From Rhodamnia argentea (Eukaryota; Streptophyta; Magnoliopsida; Myrtales; Myrtaceae), in the NCBI RefSeq assembly GCF_020921035.1, contig NC_063158.1, positions 12,692,001-12,756,000 of the forward strand: DNA of 64,000 nucleotides, given 5' to 3'. Positions 1-11,599 of the stretch are shown piece after piece. The position numbers and the translations under genes were made by a program. A model generated the notes under the pieces. It made no database searches. It was not told the origin of the DNA and worked only from the letters and a program-made list of their open reading frames with translations. Each line of letters starts with the position of its first letter. Positions within the stretch are counted from its first letter, which is position 1.

Positions 1-346
1 GCCTTCTGCTAATTTCCTTTAAATTTTACCATCAAATTGATGAGTTGGATGACACTTGGTAATTGACGGGTACACCAATTTGGGATTTTTACTCCCCTCT
101 ATATATCAATTTGGAGTTTTCCGTGCTAATAACTCAATTTAACAAAAATCAACGGAGAGTAAATTTATCACGGGTGTATCGGTTTAGAATTTTTTTATGG
201 TCAAAAAACCAATCTCGGGTAAATATCAGTTTACGGTTTTTTATTAAAAATTTAGTTTATGATGTTAATCCATTATTTTACTGAAAAGAGATATATAAAG
301 AAAAAATTTGTGGGAATGGGTAAACGGCAAACGTCAATTTACTCCC
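1..346. other. AT-rich intergenic segment
   Basis: No gene is supported here. The stretch contains phrases such as 'aatttgggatttttactcccctc' that look like worn ends of the TIR elements seen elsewhere in the window, but no partner arm was found. The 14-base string starting aacgtcaattt at about 330-343 recurs just beyond the next element at about 1936-1949. Confidence 0.4.
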
Positions 347-356
347 TTTTTTTTTT

Positions 357-1924
357 GGGCAAATGCCATCAAAAATCCCGAACTATGCTCATTATGACAC
401 ATTTACCCCAAATTTTTTTTTGTGACACTAAAAACCCCAAACTTCTATCACTGTGACACATCCACCCTCTATTAGGGTTCTGTTAAAAATCTCCGTTAAA
501 ATCTGATGTGGCAATGACGTGGCGCCACATCATATTTTTTTTAAAAACCAAAAATTAAAAACACTGTTCATTATTGTAGTTATTGTTCAAAGCCACTGTT
601 CATTGTCTTCAACCTCGCATCCCTCGGCCAAAGCTCTTTCGGAGCTCGTTCCCACTACCCACTGTCGCCGATGAGGTGCCATCGCCGGAGGGGGCGGCAG
701 AGGTTGCCGGCCCTGGGCTAGGGTGGCCGGGGCTCGCCAGCCCCAGGCAAGGGTACGCGAGGCTTGCCCAGATCTGGGCAGAGATTTTGCGCTGGACTTA
801 GCTTGGCCTCGAACTGATTTCTTTCCTTTTACTCATACCTTTTCTCTCTCATCGTCCATTGACCATAAGATTGAACTAAAATTTCCATGGAGGTTCTGAT
901 TGCAATTTGGAGATGATCCATCATTGAGATTGCATTTGATTCGCAAAGAGGTCATTCATGGAGAAAAAGGGGACTGATTTAGGTTGCATCTGGTGGGATA
1001 GGAGGAGGATGTCGAACCACTTCTCCGGGAAATCGAAGTCGTTCAACAACTTGTTGGAAGTGAATCTGCTGGTGAGCAGTGCGAGGGATCTAGAAAAGCT
1101 AGAGCACCCGTTCAACAAGAAGCGGCGGATCATTCGCTGGTCCAAGAACTTCTCTCTCCTGTCCGCTAAGTCGATGCCCTTCTTCCCCCTCAGCGAAGAG
1201 GACGACGATGCGCCCGATCATTGCGAAGGGGAAGACGGCGGTAGCGACGGAGACGACGAGAAAGGCAAGGCCATCGCGGGCCGCCATGGGAGGAAGCGCA
1301 GTCTGTTCAAGTCCTCGAACTACTTCGCACTGTTAGATCTACACAAGGAGGACAAGGAAGACGACAAGGAGAAGGAAGAAGATGGAGGAAATCAAGTGCT
1401 GGTGCTTGGCTTCTCTGACCCTAAGGTGAGGCTTTTGGATTTTTTTTTTCGTCAGAAGGTTTCTGGATTTGGTTCTGCTGATAATGGTTGGAGGTGCGAT
1501 TTTGCGTCGTTTGATTACCTAGGGCTAGCGAGGCCTCGTCCGGGGTTGGCGAGCGCCGGCCACCCTAGCCCAGGGCCGGTGACCTCTGGCGCCCCCTCCG
1601 TCGATGGCGCCTCATCGACGACAGTGGGCAGCGGCGAACGAGCTCCGGAAGAGCTTTGGCTGAGGGATGCGAGGTTGAAGATGATGAACAGTGGCGATGA
1701 ACAGTAACTCAACGATGAACAGTATTTTTAATTTTTTGTTTTTAAAAAAATATCTGATGTGACGTCACGTCATTGCCACATCAGATTTTAACAGAGATTT
1801 TTAACAGCATAGAGGATAGATGTGTCACTATGATAGAAGTTTGGGATTTTTAATGTCACAAAAAAAAATTTGGGGTAAATGTGTCACAACGAAGATAGTT
1901 CGGGGTTTTTTATGGCATTTGCCC
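357..1924. mobile_element. TIR (Pack-MULE-like) element with captured gene piece
   Basis: The ends are inverted copies: the left end reads gggcaaatgccatcaaaaat and the right end, on the opposite strand, gggcaaatgccataaaaaac. The similarity continues inward for about 400 bp per arm (357 to about 755, and about 1520 to 1924), through an AT-rich part and then a GC-rich part with ccctgggctagggtggccgg. The middle holds non-repetitive coding-like DNA. Both ends abut runs of 10-11 T, which could be a 9-bp target duplication of poly-T as expected for Mutator elements. A 14-base direct repeat lies just outside the T runs, so the exact target site is ambiguous. No transposase is present, so the element is non-autonomous. 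Assignment to the Mutator superfamily is inference from arm length and cargo. Confidence 0.75.
958..1419 (+). pseudogene. captured gene fragment, source not recognised
   Basis: Between the arms of the 357-1924 element lies an open stretch starting MEKKGTDLGCIWWDRRR. It has a basic middle (NKKRRIIRWSKNFSLL), an acidic run after FFPLSEEDDD, and a charged KEDKEDDKEKEE segment. It ends at GFSDPK followed by gtgagg, a good splice-donor context, so it looks like an exon plus the start of an intron taken from a host gene. The frame stays open to 1707, but the later part runs into the right inverted arm and is not expected to be native coding. I do not recognise the source family. Whether it is transcribed cannot be judged here. 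Confidence 0.5.
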
Positions 1925-1935
1925 TTTTTTTTTTT

Positions 1936-3360
1936 AACGTCAATTTACTATTTACCAATAAAATAATTAAACAAACAAAAAGGAGAAATGAAGAGAAAGT
2001 CGTATTGGATCTGACCTAGACTAGAAATAGAATAGACTGTCGAGGAGGTAGTCACCATCACACGTGTTGTACCTAGCAACTCGTGCAGCGCGAGAAACGA
2101 AGCAATTGGCTTTTTAGGGCCACGTTGTTTTTTGTTTTTCTTTGCATAATTTGCAACCTAGAAAAAGAATTAATTGCAACATAGTTCTTTATTTAGCGAA
2201 GACAAGAAATTTAGGTGTTATTTCATTTGAGATAAAGTTCTCCATGCCCGTCACGAAGTCTAATCTATGTTGGGGAAAATATAACAGCGTAACTCACCAC
2301 ATGAATTAACAAAGCCTACACCATCTTAAAGAGTGAAATACGATTGTATTATTAATTGATGTTATCGACGATTCCTATTGGTTTTGTAGGTTGGGAATGA
2401 ACCAATACTCTGTTCCTGTTAGAATTACGTATTTGCTCAGCATGTACTTATACATTAAAACTTGACAGCCCGAAGATGGGAACCGAGAATAGATTGAGGA
2501 TGACTATGGTTCCTTGCACTTCACAGGTATTGGGTTCGTACCCTCAAATTTTGAGTTGATTCGAATCAACTCACGAGAATAAATCGACATTAACAACCAG
2601 GATTTCTTGTACCACGACACCGAGCGGTTCTAGACAATATTTTTCCGTATCTCCCCTTCCTTGTTCGTTTGGCCTTTGTCCAAAAAAAAAGCGTCACGAT
2701 AATTGATCGATCATTCCATCCCTCGTCTGCTCTCTCGTCGCCGCTCCCCTCTCTTTCTCTCTCACCCCTCTCCTTCGAAACATTCTCATTCGGATCATGG
2801 TTCGAAAAGTCGCGCGACATGACGAGACTCGCTCGGGAGATCCTCATATTAATTTCGATTTGCGCGACGAGAATACTTGTCCGAACCAGAAAATCTCTCG
2901 AGAGCTCTCGGTCCGTTTACATTCTTCTCCTAACATTTTATTCACGGTAATCAACAGGATAATTTTTTTGCAAATTAATATTAATTTTCCCTTTTCTTTT
3001 TCTTTTTGAAAAAAAAAATTGAAGGGCTTCAATTACTACTTTTTTTTCAATTTAATAATTTTCATCTTTTCTAGAGAGGCTCGAACGCGCCCAGAGTACA
3101 GCTCACAAGTCCACGTCCCCACGTAAACGCCTCCCCCCCCGGCTCAGCAACACCTTTATGACCCAATCGCAACGCGGTTGTGGCTTGCGAGTTTCATTCT
3201 CCTTTACACCCGCCCGCCTGCGAAATTACGCAAACGCCCCCGCTCGATCCCCGAAATCTCCACGCAGCCCCCCTCGATCAATCGAATCGAATCGATCCGT
3301 ACTCTCTAAGCAAAAAAAATAATTAAAAAAGAAAGCAAAAATATTGTTCCCTCTCCCTTC
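1936..3360. other. intergenic region upstream of the small membrane-protein gene
   Basis: No gene seen. Open frames on both strands at 2590-3032 are short, overlap each other and show no family signature. A cacgtg G-box core lies at about 2062. From about 3060 the DNA becomes richer in C and G, as expected near a promoter. Confidence 0.5.
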
Positions 3361-3495
3361 CCCATATAACCACCCCACGCCGTCCACCCTCCCACTCACG
3401 GAACCAGTAGAGAGAGAGAGAGAAAGAGAGGAAACCCCATTTCGTTGCTGAGCGTACGGAGCGTCGAGGGGATCCGGAGGCGGTTTCGAGGCGAA

Positions 3496-3801
3496 ATGAG
3501 GGAAGAAGGAATGGCGGCGACGGGGACGACGGCCGTGGCGGCGGAGGCGGAGGGGAAGAAGAAGAAGGGGAGGAGGAGGAGGTGGGGGCTGTGGTCGCTG
3601 AGGAGGGCGGCGAGGAGGGACCGGGCGGCGTCGTGGTGGGCGAGGGTGAAGTTCCTGGGGAGCGCCTTCCGGTGGAGGAGGGTGAACATCCAGCTCTCCT
3701 TCTTCGACGACCTGGTGTTCAAGCTGGTGTCCGTCCTGGAGGCCATCGTCCTCGTCGCCACCCTCTGCTTCTTCTACCTCTTCTGCGGCTGCCACTTCTG
3801 A
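3496..3801 (+). CDS. small C-terminally membrane-anchored protein, intronless
   Basis: A 101-residue protein. The N-terminal half is Ala-rich then strongly basic (KKKKGRRRR, then RRAARRD). A central amphipathic region, WWARVKFLGSAFRWRRVNIQLSFFDD, follows. The last 25 residues form one hydrophobic segment (SVLEAIVLVATLCFFYLFCGCHF), so the protein is probably tail-anchored with a cytosolic basic domain. The ending FCGCHF recalls a small plant-specific family of uncharacterised transmembrane proteins; that is from memory and unproven. I chose the ATG at 3496; ATGs at 3445 (in frame, 118 aa) and 3511 (96 aa) are possible. The coding part is much richer in GC than its flanks. A gagagagag tract at 3411-3429 sits in the likely 5' UTR, and catataacc at about 3363 may be the TATA region. 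Function unknown. Confidence 0.75.
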   Translation: MREEGMAATGTTAVAAEAEGKKKKGRRRRWGLWSLRRAARRDRAASWWARVKFLGSAFRWRRVNIQLSFFDDLVFKLVSVLEAIVLVATLCFFYLFCGCHF

Positions 3802-3829
3802 ACCCCCTTCTCGGTTGAAATCCTGTACT

Positions 3830-6800
3830 CGTTTCCACCCACTTCAGTTTCGACTCTCTCTTCTCAGATCTCCCTCTCTTTTTTTTTTTTTTTTTTTGGG
3901 AGGGGTGTTCTTGTTGATGTAATCGCATGTATTGCTCCTGTATCTCGAGCAGAACTTCCTACTTGCACAGAGAGAGAGATAGATGGTCGGCTATGGAGGA
4001 TTTTGGAATCTGGTGTTGTATTTGATGAATGCGACCTGCGATGGTGGGTTGGGGTTGTGATCGCTGGCTGGGAAAAATGTAAAAAGAAAGCTTCGAGAGT
4101 TCCAAATCGTTTCCTCTCTCTCTCTCTATCTCTGATCAGTTACCTGCCGATCAATGACTACTACTGAGTTTCTAATCAATCATCTGCAGATCTTCATGGC
4201 ACCATGCGTTCGATTTCGTTAATTTTTGCGATTTTCGAGTCGCAGGTCATGTTTAACATGCTATAATATTTTGATAACTCAGACTTAAAAGGAGGATCGA
4301 CAGAATTGAAAATGTCTTGAACTTCTGCTCGATTCTCGGGTTGCGTCGGTTGGATTCCTCGATTTCATAAATTAGAACAATCTCCCTCTATCCACCTGCA
4401 GGTTTTCATGGCACGATTCCGTTAATATACGCGGTTGTCGAGTTATGGGTCATGTTTAACTTCTAATAATACTTCGATAACTCGGCTTAATCCCTCGATT
4501 TCCATAAGCAATTCTCGCTAATTACTGCACTTTTTAACAGGCGGCTGGAGGTTTTTAGCAACATAATCCGTAATTAATCGGTGGGATTAGGGAAAGTAAT
4601 CACACACCCTTGTCTGGGCCCGACCGCGTCTTCTTCGTAAGTCGTAAACAGAGAGAATGTATTGACCGAGCTCCGTCGAGTCTGACCAACGTTTTTTTTT
4701 CTGAGAGAGGTCAAAGTACAAGTTTGACTTTGGGACTTCCCGATGATTCCAAAAGCGCCGCTCAAATGTATAAGCTCGGAAAGGAATGATGCGTTAGGGG
4801 TCGCAATCGGGGAAGGATGATGCGACTCCATTAAGGTTGAACAAGATGTATCGATCGGACTATTGTCAAGAACAGATCGAGCCAAATCAAATTCGTCGAT
4901 TTTAGAGATCACCCCGAAATTGAAAATCGGGATAATCTATTCAGTCCTCGATTTCGGAGGGAACCGGCCCAATTCGGATCATGCTCATCCCTAATCTCCA
5001 TATCCGTGTGGTTTTGGAATTTGTCTAATTTTTTCCCATTTATCATTTTATGTGATATTCATGCGGAAAAAAAAAACTAGCATACTTTGAATTTCGTTTA
5101 AGTGTTAAATGGTAATTTGGAGGTAAGTCTCATCCCCCCAAATTTGAAAATTCGAATCGTGATGTCGTTATTCATCGGACTAAGTTTTTATTTATTTATT
5201 TATTTATTTATTTATTTCAAAGAGAGAACCGGACGTGTGGTCTACTATTTCGCTCGTTGTGTTTGCAGAACATCGCCATTGGAATGCCCATCACTATCTG
5301 CCCTTTTTATTTTGAAAGGAGAATGTCAAGAAATGTCCCTTAAGCACTTGTTAAACCCGTATTACATGCGGTTTCGTAATTTTCGAATTTTTGCTATTTA
5401 ATATTCTAAAGAAAACTGCACCAAATTCGTATTTTAAAATTTCCCAAGAATCCCCTTTTTGATCATCTTGTTTCTCCCGTTATCCTCACACAATTTGCCC
5501 GTTACTAAAGCACTTGGAATTACGGTGTTTGGTTTTGCATGTGCTTTTAAGTTAATATATCAAGACGTTAATCGATTATAGATCCATAAGTCACATATAA
5601 CATCAGAGGCATCGATCGGATTTTCGTTTTGTGCCGTTCTACGGCACATCGATCATCGAATTGTAATCGGTCGTAAGGTTTTATACATTTTATCCCAGTT
5701 CTCATATAAAATGTCATAAACAAAAAGAAAAACATAGAGACTTTACGGTCAAGGGGCGATATTTATCTATTTTAATTAGATGGTTATGGACCTTCAAAAT
5801 CATATATGGTGTAGGCTGATTGCAATTTGTAGTCAAACGGACCAAAAATCGATGTGATTATTTTATGGGTGACCTCGTGATTCCGTAGGCCTAACAAATA
5901 CGATATGAAGGGACAGACAAGATGAGCAAAGCAAGACAGAGGGAAGGGAAAAAGGCCAGACAATGAAGACAACCAACGAAAGACATCCCTCATTCCCATG
6001 AAGAAGACAGAAAGTAGAAAACAACAAAAGACATGTGTCGTCATCGTTAGTTAGGGAATCTAAAGATTCTCCCTTTGCGTGTTTCAAGAGAAAAAAAAAA
6101 AAAATTAGGGAACTCTTGCGGTGCCACTTTCCCGCGATTAATCTTAATCACAATGACGCATCGTAACGTCGTATTGTTACATTGAACATACCATTAAAAA
6201 ACGACCGCGAAAATTACAAGAATTATAGAATTCAGAGTAGCCATTTGAGGACAAAAAAGACAATTAAAGTCATATTGTAGTTTGGTCAAAAGGATAAATC
6301 TGACTTATCTTAATAGTGTCGTACTGATTTTGCTTGCAATTAGCACTATTCTACTAGCAATTCAACTGCTCCATGTAACATGTTCTGCCATTTAGCAAAG
6401 AGCTATAATTTTTTCCTGAATCTATTTGTAGGCAATTGCCTCTAAAATATCCCTTAATTGATTATGAGTTAAGCAATCATATAACGTGACTTCAATTGGG
6501 GCATATTATAATTTTTGTGTATGTTATCTTTCCGTTCTTCACGTTTCGTTATGCACTTTGTCTTCCGCGATTTTAATACCTGTGCTGTTCTTTACGATTG
6601 TTGAAGTCGTTTGGTGCAATTTCATATCGAAATTCCGACCAAGAAAAATTCTAAATTAGGAACGCGATTGTAAACATGCAACGGCCTCCGTAGGTACAAG
6701 GTTCTAAATAAGTGTTCCACTCTGGCCCCCGTAATGGGCTCGTTCAATTATAGTCCTTATACTTTGTTTTGGTACAATGTTAGGTGTACGTCTCATTAAC

Positions 6801-7950
6801 GCGTTTTGATTCGAAGCCTAACGAAAATATGGACTAAAAAAGCCGGCTATTGATTAACATTTAAGGCGTTGTGTAAGTTCCTGTAATTAATATTATTGGT
6901 AGTCTCATTACATTAGTAGCGATTGGCTGGAAGTCTGCATCTAAGGAGAAGTCCACATTATTGTGAATGTGGACTTTCTATCTAATTAGATTTTTGAAAA
7001 TTGTGATTAGAACAAATCAAGGAGATGGCTCTTGCCTTCTAGTAGTGATGTCAAATGGGTCGGGCCAACTTGGACAACACACAACCCGCTTGTTCGTGGG
7101 CCGAAGCAAGGCGGCCCAAATTGACCTGCTGGGTCAGGAAGGGTCGGGTCGGGCCGACACCAACCCATGATTAGTAGCCATTGACCATAAAGACAAAACT
7201 CAAAGCACATAGGCGGTCATGCCCATGAGACATTAACACCTTTGTCCCATGAGACATTAACAATTATTATTATTATTATTATAATTATTATTATTTTGCT
7301 TCAGCAATATCCCAAACTCGTAGAGCGACCGAAATGTATCCTGCGACTACGTGGTCGGGTCCACCCGTGCCGTAACGTCACAATTTTAACTGTCATTATG
7401 GCTGGAACTATCATAGGATGTATTTTTGGATCACGGGCACAAATTTGAGGGCATTTATAAGATGAAAAAAAGCATGAGATATCGGTCGTACTGCGAAAAA
7501 AAAATTTAAGCTTTTTTTTTTTATGCTATCTTTAACTCTCATATCTCCGACTTTTGCGAGAAAAAGTTTGGAGTTCATAATGAAATTTTCCCTTCGAAAT
7601 TTACCAGGACTTAATTGAGCTAAGCATGTGTTCTAGCGGGAGTCTTATATATAGCTTGAATCATAGGATCTCGAAACATGAGAAAACACCACCAAGGGAG
7701 AGATAATGAACTTAGAGACCACAGTTGGAGGGAAGAAAAAAAAAAACTTAGAGACCACGTTAAAATTTGAGAGAAGGCTTGGGAGAGAAATTCTATACAT
7801 TTTCATATAGGTCGGGAAAATGCTCCAAAGGATGAGAGACAGATAGTAGGGGTAATCGTTCCCCGTTCGATCCAATCCCATCTAGGAATCGGGAACCCGA
7901 TCGAATGATCCTCGAACGTATAAATCACTCCAAAGAAACCCGTGAATTAT
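3830..7950. other. long intergenic region without a recognisable gene
   Basis: Contains the probable 3' UTR of the preceding gene (to about 4100) and a ~100-bp direct repeat (4186-4486). It also has scattered mobile-element-like pieces: around 4900-4990 a segment that on the minus strand reads ttagggatgagcatgatccg, and at 7045-7170 a short GC-rich gggtcgggcc patch. Homopolymers and an att microsatellite (about 7264-7292) are present. The longest open frames (112 aa or less) show no family signature and no splice structure. Confidence 0.5.
4186..4486. repeat. ~100-bp direct duplication, about 203-bp spacing
   Basis: Two similar segments, about 4186-4283 and 4388-4486, share the order: ctgcag, tcttcatggcac, ttcgttaat, ggtcatgtttaac, then ctaataatacttcgataactc or a variant. 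They are clearly diverged, so the duplication is not recent. Confidence 0.55.
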
Positions 7951-7952
7951 TT

Positions 7953-8146
7953 ATAGGGGTGAGCAATATAGACTTTAATCTTAATATATTAATTAAAATT
8001 AGGGTTACACTTAAGAAATAAGTGAAATAAGTGATGGATTATTAAGTTTACATTTTAAAAATAAAAATAAATAAATAATTTGTTCGGTCAATGATGATCC
8101 GATTCTCGGCGATTTCCAATTCGGTCAATCCATCTAACTCACCCTA
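7953..8146. mobile_element. hAT-MITE-like remnant
   Basis: The left end reads taggggtgagcaa and the right end ctcacccta, an inverted pair like that of the intact MITE at 32336-32831. No matching 8-bp target duplication is visible (attattta on the left, ggtgtggg on the right), so this is an old or truncated copy, or a chance pairing. Confidence 0.3.
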
Positions 8147-8190
8147 GGTGTGGGGCGTGCTCCTTCGGTTGAGGAGCATACGCCTAGGCG

Positions 8191-8487
8191 CTAGGAATGT
8201 TTGTTCAGTTCAAGTAACTTCTCACGTTGTTGGAAGCGATACCTTAAAATTCCCAAAGAGGGCAAACAAAGATCTGCGAAAAGTACAGACCGCCCCCTTG
8301 GATCAAACAGGATGGCGGCGAGGATGGACCCGAGCCCAAATATCTGAAAGACACTTTCTTTGGAAACTGAGGCAAAGCTAGCTGTCGCCTCCTGACGCTC
8401 CTTATCCAAAGCCTCAATTGGAACACATTCACCAGTGGGAGCTAAAGTGACCGGAACAGCAAAACAGATGTACTCGTCAATCTGCAT
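8191..8487 (-). other. antisense coding-like stretch head-to-head with ycf23
   Basis: A 98-codon open frame whose first ATG lies at the ycf23 start. The first 65 residues look protein-like: MQIDEYICFAVPVTLAPTGE, then IEALDKERQEATASFASV, then a hydrophobic FQIFGLGSILAAILFDPRG. I do not recognise the family. Only about 18 bases upstream of the ATG on the minus strand an in-frame stop occurs, and no further exons were found downstream, so it may be a broken or captured fragment or chance. Confidence 0.3.
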
Positions 8488-11400
8488 GCCAATGTCTTCT
8501 CTATCTCAGTCTCTCCTGAAGCCAAATCAGAACCCGCTTCTGGGTTCGGCACCATCTTCGAAACCCTGGTCGCAATCCAGAAGAAGAGCTCCGTTGACGA
8601 CCAGGGCAATCCTATCAACTTCCAGGGAATTAGCCTTGAAGGGTTTCCATGAAAGAAGAGCCCTTAAGGTGATGATAAGGGAAAACACCCACTTGCATCT
8701 TTAGCTATAAATTTGACTCTCTCTTTGTGTTTTTCTTTTTTTTTCGGGGGGGGGGGGGGGATTGGTTTGTGCAGACAATTGGTTGATGGTTTCATTGCAG
8801 ATTATTTCAGGGTTGCAAAATTTTGACAGAGAGAATGTGTCCTCAGTAATTACTGCAGCTGACAAGGTTGGTTATGGTTTCTTCGATCTGCACTGTGTCT
8901 TCTGGTTTACACACGTGCCACTCCAATGTTTTACGAGAAGACATGAGTCCTGCTTTTGAGATTTTCATTTTATGGGCTGCTTTCTTCGCGTTTGTCACTG
9001 TAGTTAACTGCATTTCCCTTGATTAGCTCAAGTTCAAAGTTGTCTCTGGTAGCATTGCTCATTGTGAATGACCCCCAATGTTATGAGGGACAGGACGTTA
9101 TTGGTTGCAGAAAGTGTTGTAGCCAAATTGACAAACCACTCCCATGTCGGGGAGCTTTTGTTCTAGATGTTACAGCTCCCAGGGAAACCTATTTTTCCCA
9201 AACAAAGCAAACTAATTTTTTTTTTTATGACAAGACATTCCACTTAGGCTGGTATACCCAAACCTTTGAGATGTTTCATTAGCATCACACGACGAATATG
9301 GCATGAGCCAAATCCGGAGAGAGCGGCCTAAAAGATGGGATTTTTTGCACTCGATAGAGTTGGTTGGCTATTAGACCTAATCCAAATGCAAATGTCGGGG
9401 TTCAATTGGCTTTGTTTCCTGTGTAACTGTCATTCGCACAATTAGCCTATGCAATGTTTTTTCTGCTGCTCGGGAAAAGAAATGAACCTTTTGTTACTGA
9501 CTAGAGAATGTTGTTTTCACGGGTTTGCGCATTTTGTGTGTTCATATTGGCTAAGAGGCCATCCTACTGTAAAAAATGAATGTATCTGGTCTGACTGATC
9601 CCCATGTTCGACCTATAATGCAGGGAGGAGCAACTCATGTTGACATAGCTTGTGATGCAGAGCTAGTGAGGCTAGCCATTGCCTTGACTTCTCTTCCCGT
9701 GAGCATTCTTATTCAAAGTTCTTTTGAGTGCTCTTCCAGTTTTGCTTCTCGAGATGAGCCATGTTCATGTTCATATTTCTCTCTCTTGATGTTCTAAAAG
9801 GCAATAGTACAATCATCTCGTAATAGATAATGATGAAGATTCGAGGAGTATGCATTCAATGCATACCTCAATGTTCAGTATCAACTACAGAAAATGTACA
9901 TCACCAGATTTAAATTTGAACTTGTCCATATTGCGAAGTTCATCGCTAATTGTGCTAAGATGAAGCCAATTTTCCGGTAGCTTGTTCGATTTTGAGTGTT
10001 CAGGAAATATTTTTTCCTATTTAATTGCATCTCCTCTTTCAGGTATGCGTTTCTTCAGTGGATCCAGCAGCGTTTGTGGCAGCAGTTGAAGCGGGAGCGC
10101 TTATGGTTTTGACTTATCCTTTCTTGATCTTCCAGCTTCTACTGCCCACTTAAGGAATAAAAGATCAATAAGTTTCTTGCAGATGATACATTCACTTGGA
10201 ATGAGAAATTGTTGCCTTCTGATGCAGGTCGAAATTGGAAACTACGATTCTTTCTATGAGACGGGCGTGGTTTTCTCTCCGGATCAGGTAATTGAGCTTG
10301 TAATACTGCAATCTCCTTCTTAGTTATAAAATATGTGGCCATCTCTCGAGTAAATGATATATGAAACATTTCTGGCGAAAGACGGCTGAAAATCCTTTAG
10401 CTAGGCCAACAAGTTTGCAAATTTAAGGGGGGAAAAACGGCCTCAACTATAATGATTTCCAGGATGCGCATTTTCACCTAATGGAGGAACAATAGAGATT
10501 ATGCAGCGATCAGTCAACCTCTTTTCTTATAGAAGAATGAAAAAGAGGAAAATGAAAAAAAAATAAAAAATACTGGCTTGGCATTGTGTTGTTTTTATTT
10601 CATAAAAAATTCTCTTCATTTCTAGTCCCAGGAACAAGTGACAGTTTTTACATAGTCAGAGACAAGTTTGTAAAGTTCTTGATGATTTAATGTCTCATTT
10701 TGTCGAATGCTCTTTCCAGATTCTAAAGTTAACTAGAGAGACTAGGAGGATCCTTCCCTCCGTGCCATTGTCTGTGACCGTACCTCACACACTGAGCCTA
10801 CCCGACCAGGTTGTATAAGCATCCATTTCGTTTCTTTGGATTGGGAATTAATGTCGGTCCTCGATGTAGAGTAGCTAACCATTTCAAACAAACCAAACAG
10901 GTGAAGCTTGCTGAGTTGCTGGAACAAGATGGTGCTGACATAATCCAGACGGAAGGAGGGAAGTGTTCTAATCCTTCTGCATCTGGAGTTCTTGGCTTGA
11001 TTGAGAAGGTAAATTTCAGAAGCTTTAACTGTTATCATGTGACGATAGCATGTTTGATGAGTAGTCCCGCTTCATTGGGATGTTTCGATGATGGTCCGTG
11101 TAAATTTTGGGTTCATGGCTTCACACCACGAGATATTAAATCTGCTTTCTGTCATATCATAATTTTAGGCGACGCCTACATTAGCTTCAGCATATTCTAT
11201 CTCAAGAGCTGTCAAGATTCCCGTGATGTGTTCGTCAGGTCTCAGCGCGGTTACGGCTCCAATGGCCATCACTGCCAGTGCTGCGGGAGTGGTATGCCAA
11301 TCTCTACTCTCATTCCACTCTTTAATCAATGACCCCATGAGATGCTACAACTTTTATTTTTCCCCTTAATGGTCTCTGTAATTGCTAAACTAAAAAGAGG

Positions 11401-11598
11401 ACGCCTTCTGTTTTCTCAAGTTCTCAGGAGTTGGTGTGCTCCGATTTTAAGTCATTCGAAAAATTGCAGGGTGTTGGATCAGCAATCAACAAGCTTAATG
11501 ACGTGGTCGCGATGATAGCCGAGGTCAAGAACATAGCAGATTCGTTGAAATTGCCGAGCCGACGCGATGTATGGAAAGAGAGATCTTTGAACTTGTAA
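8486..11598 (+). CDS. ycf23: nuclear Ycf23 homologue (DUF561), plastid-targeted
   Basis: Nine exons in perfect phase: 8486-8668, 8801-8866, 9624-9698, 10043-10105, 10228-10287, 10720-10809, 10901-11008, 11169-11291 and 11470-11598, giving 298 aa. All eight introns are GT-AG and phase 0. The N-terminus is Ser/Arg-rich and low in acidic residues, as in chloroplast transit peptides. The mature part follows the cyanobacterial/red-algal Ycf23 order: ISGLQNFDREN, GGATHVDIACDAELVRLA, VEIGNYDSFYETG, LTRETRRILP, LSVTVPHTL, GADIIQTEGGKCSNP, TLASAYSISRAVKIPVMCSSG, APMAITASAAGVGVGSAINKL. This looks like a TIM-barrel-type protein; the biochemical activity is not established. The start at 8486 is chosen because the transit peptide follows; in-frame ATGs at 8435 and 8468 are alternatives. 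Intron 1 contains a run of 15 G. The ORFs within single exons are parts of this gene. Confidence 0.93.
8746..8760. repeat. G15 homopolymer in ycf23 intron 1
   Basis: Fifteen consecutive G follow a T-rich run, about 40 bases upstream of the exon 2 acceptor. Its length may be unreliable in the assembly. Confidence 0.9.
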
Positions 11599-11599
11599 T

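Noticed and set aside
3226..3928. Long minus-strand frames over the small membrane-protein gene
   Set aside because: They are antisense shadows of a GC-rich coding region; composition is Arg/Pro low-complexity and the plus frame has the coherent protein.
10811..11332. 173-codon single frame
   Set aside because: It reads through introns; only the parts 10901-11008 and (in another frame) 11169-11291 are ycf23 exons.
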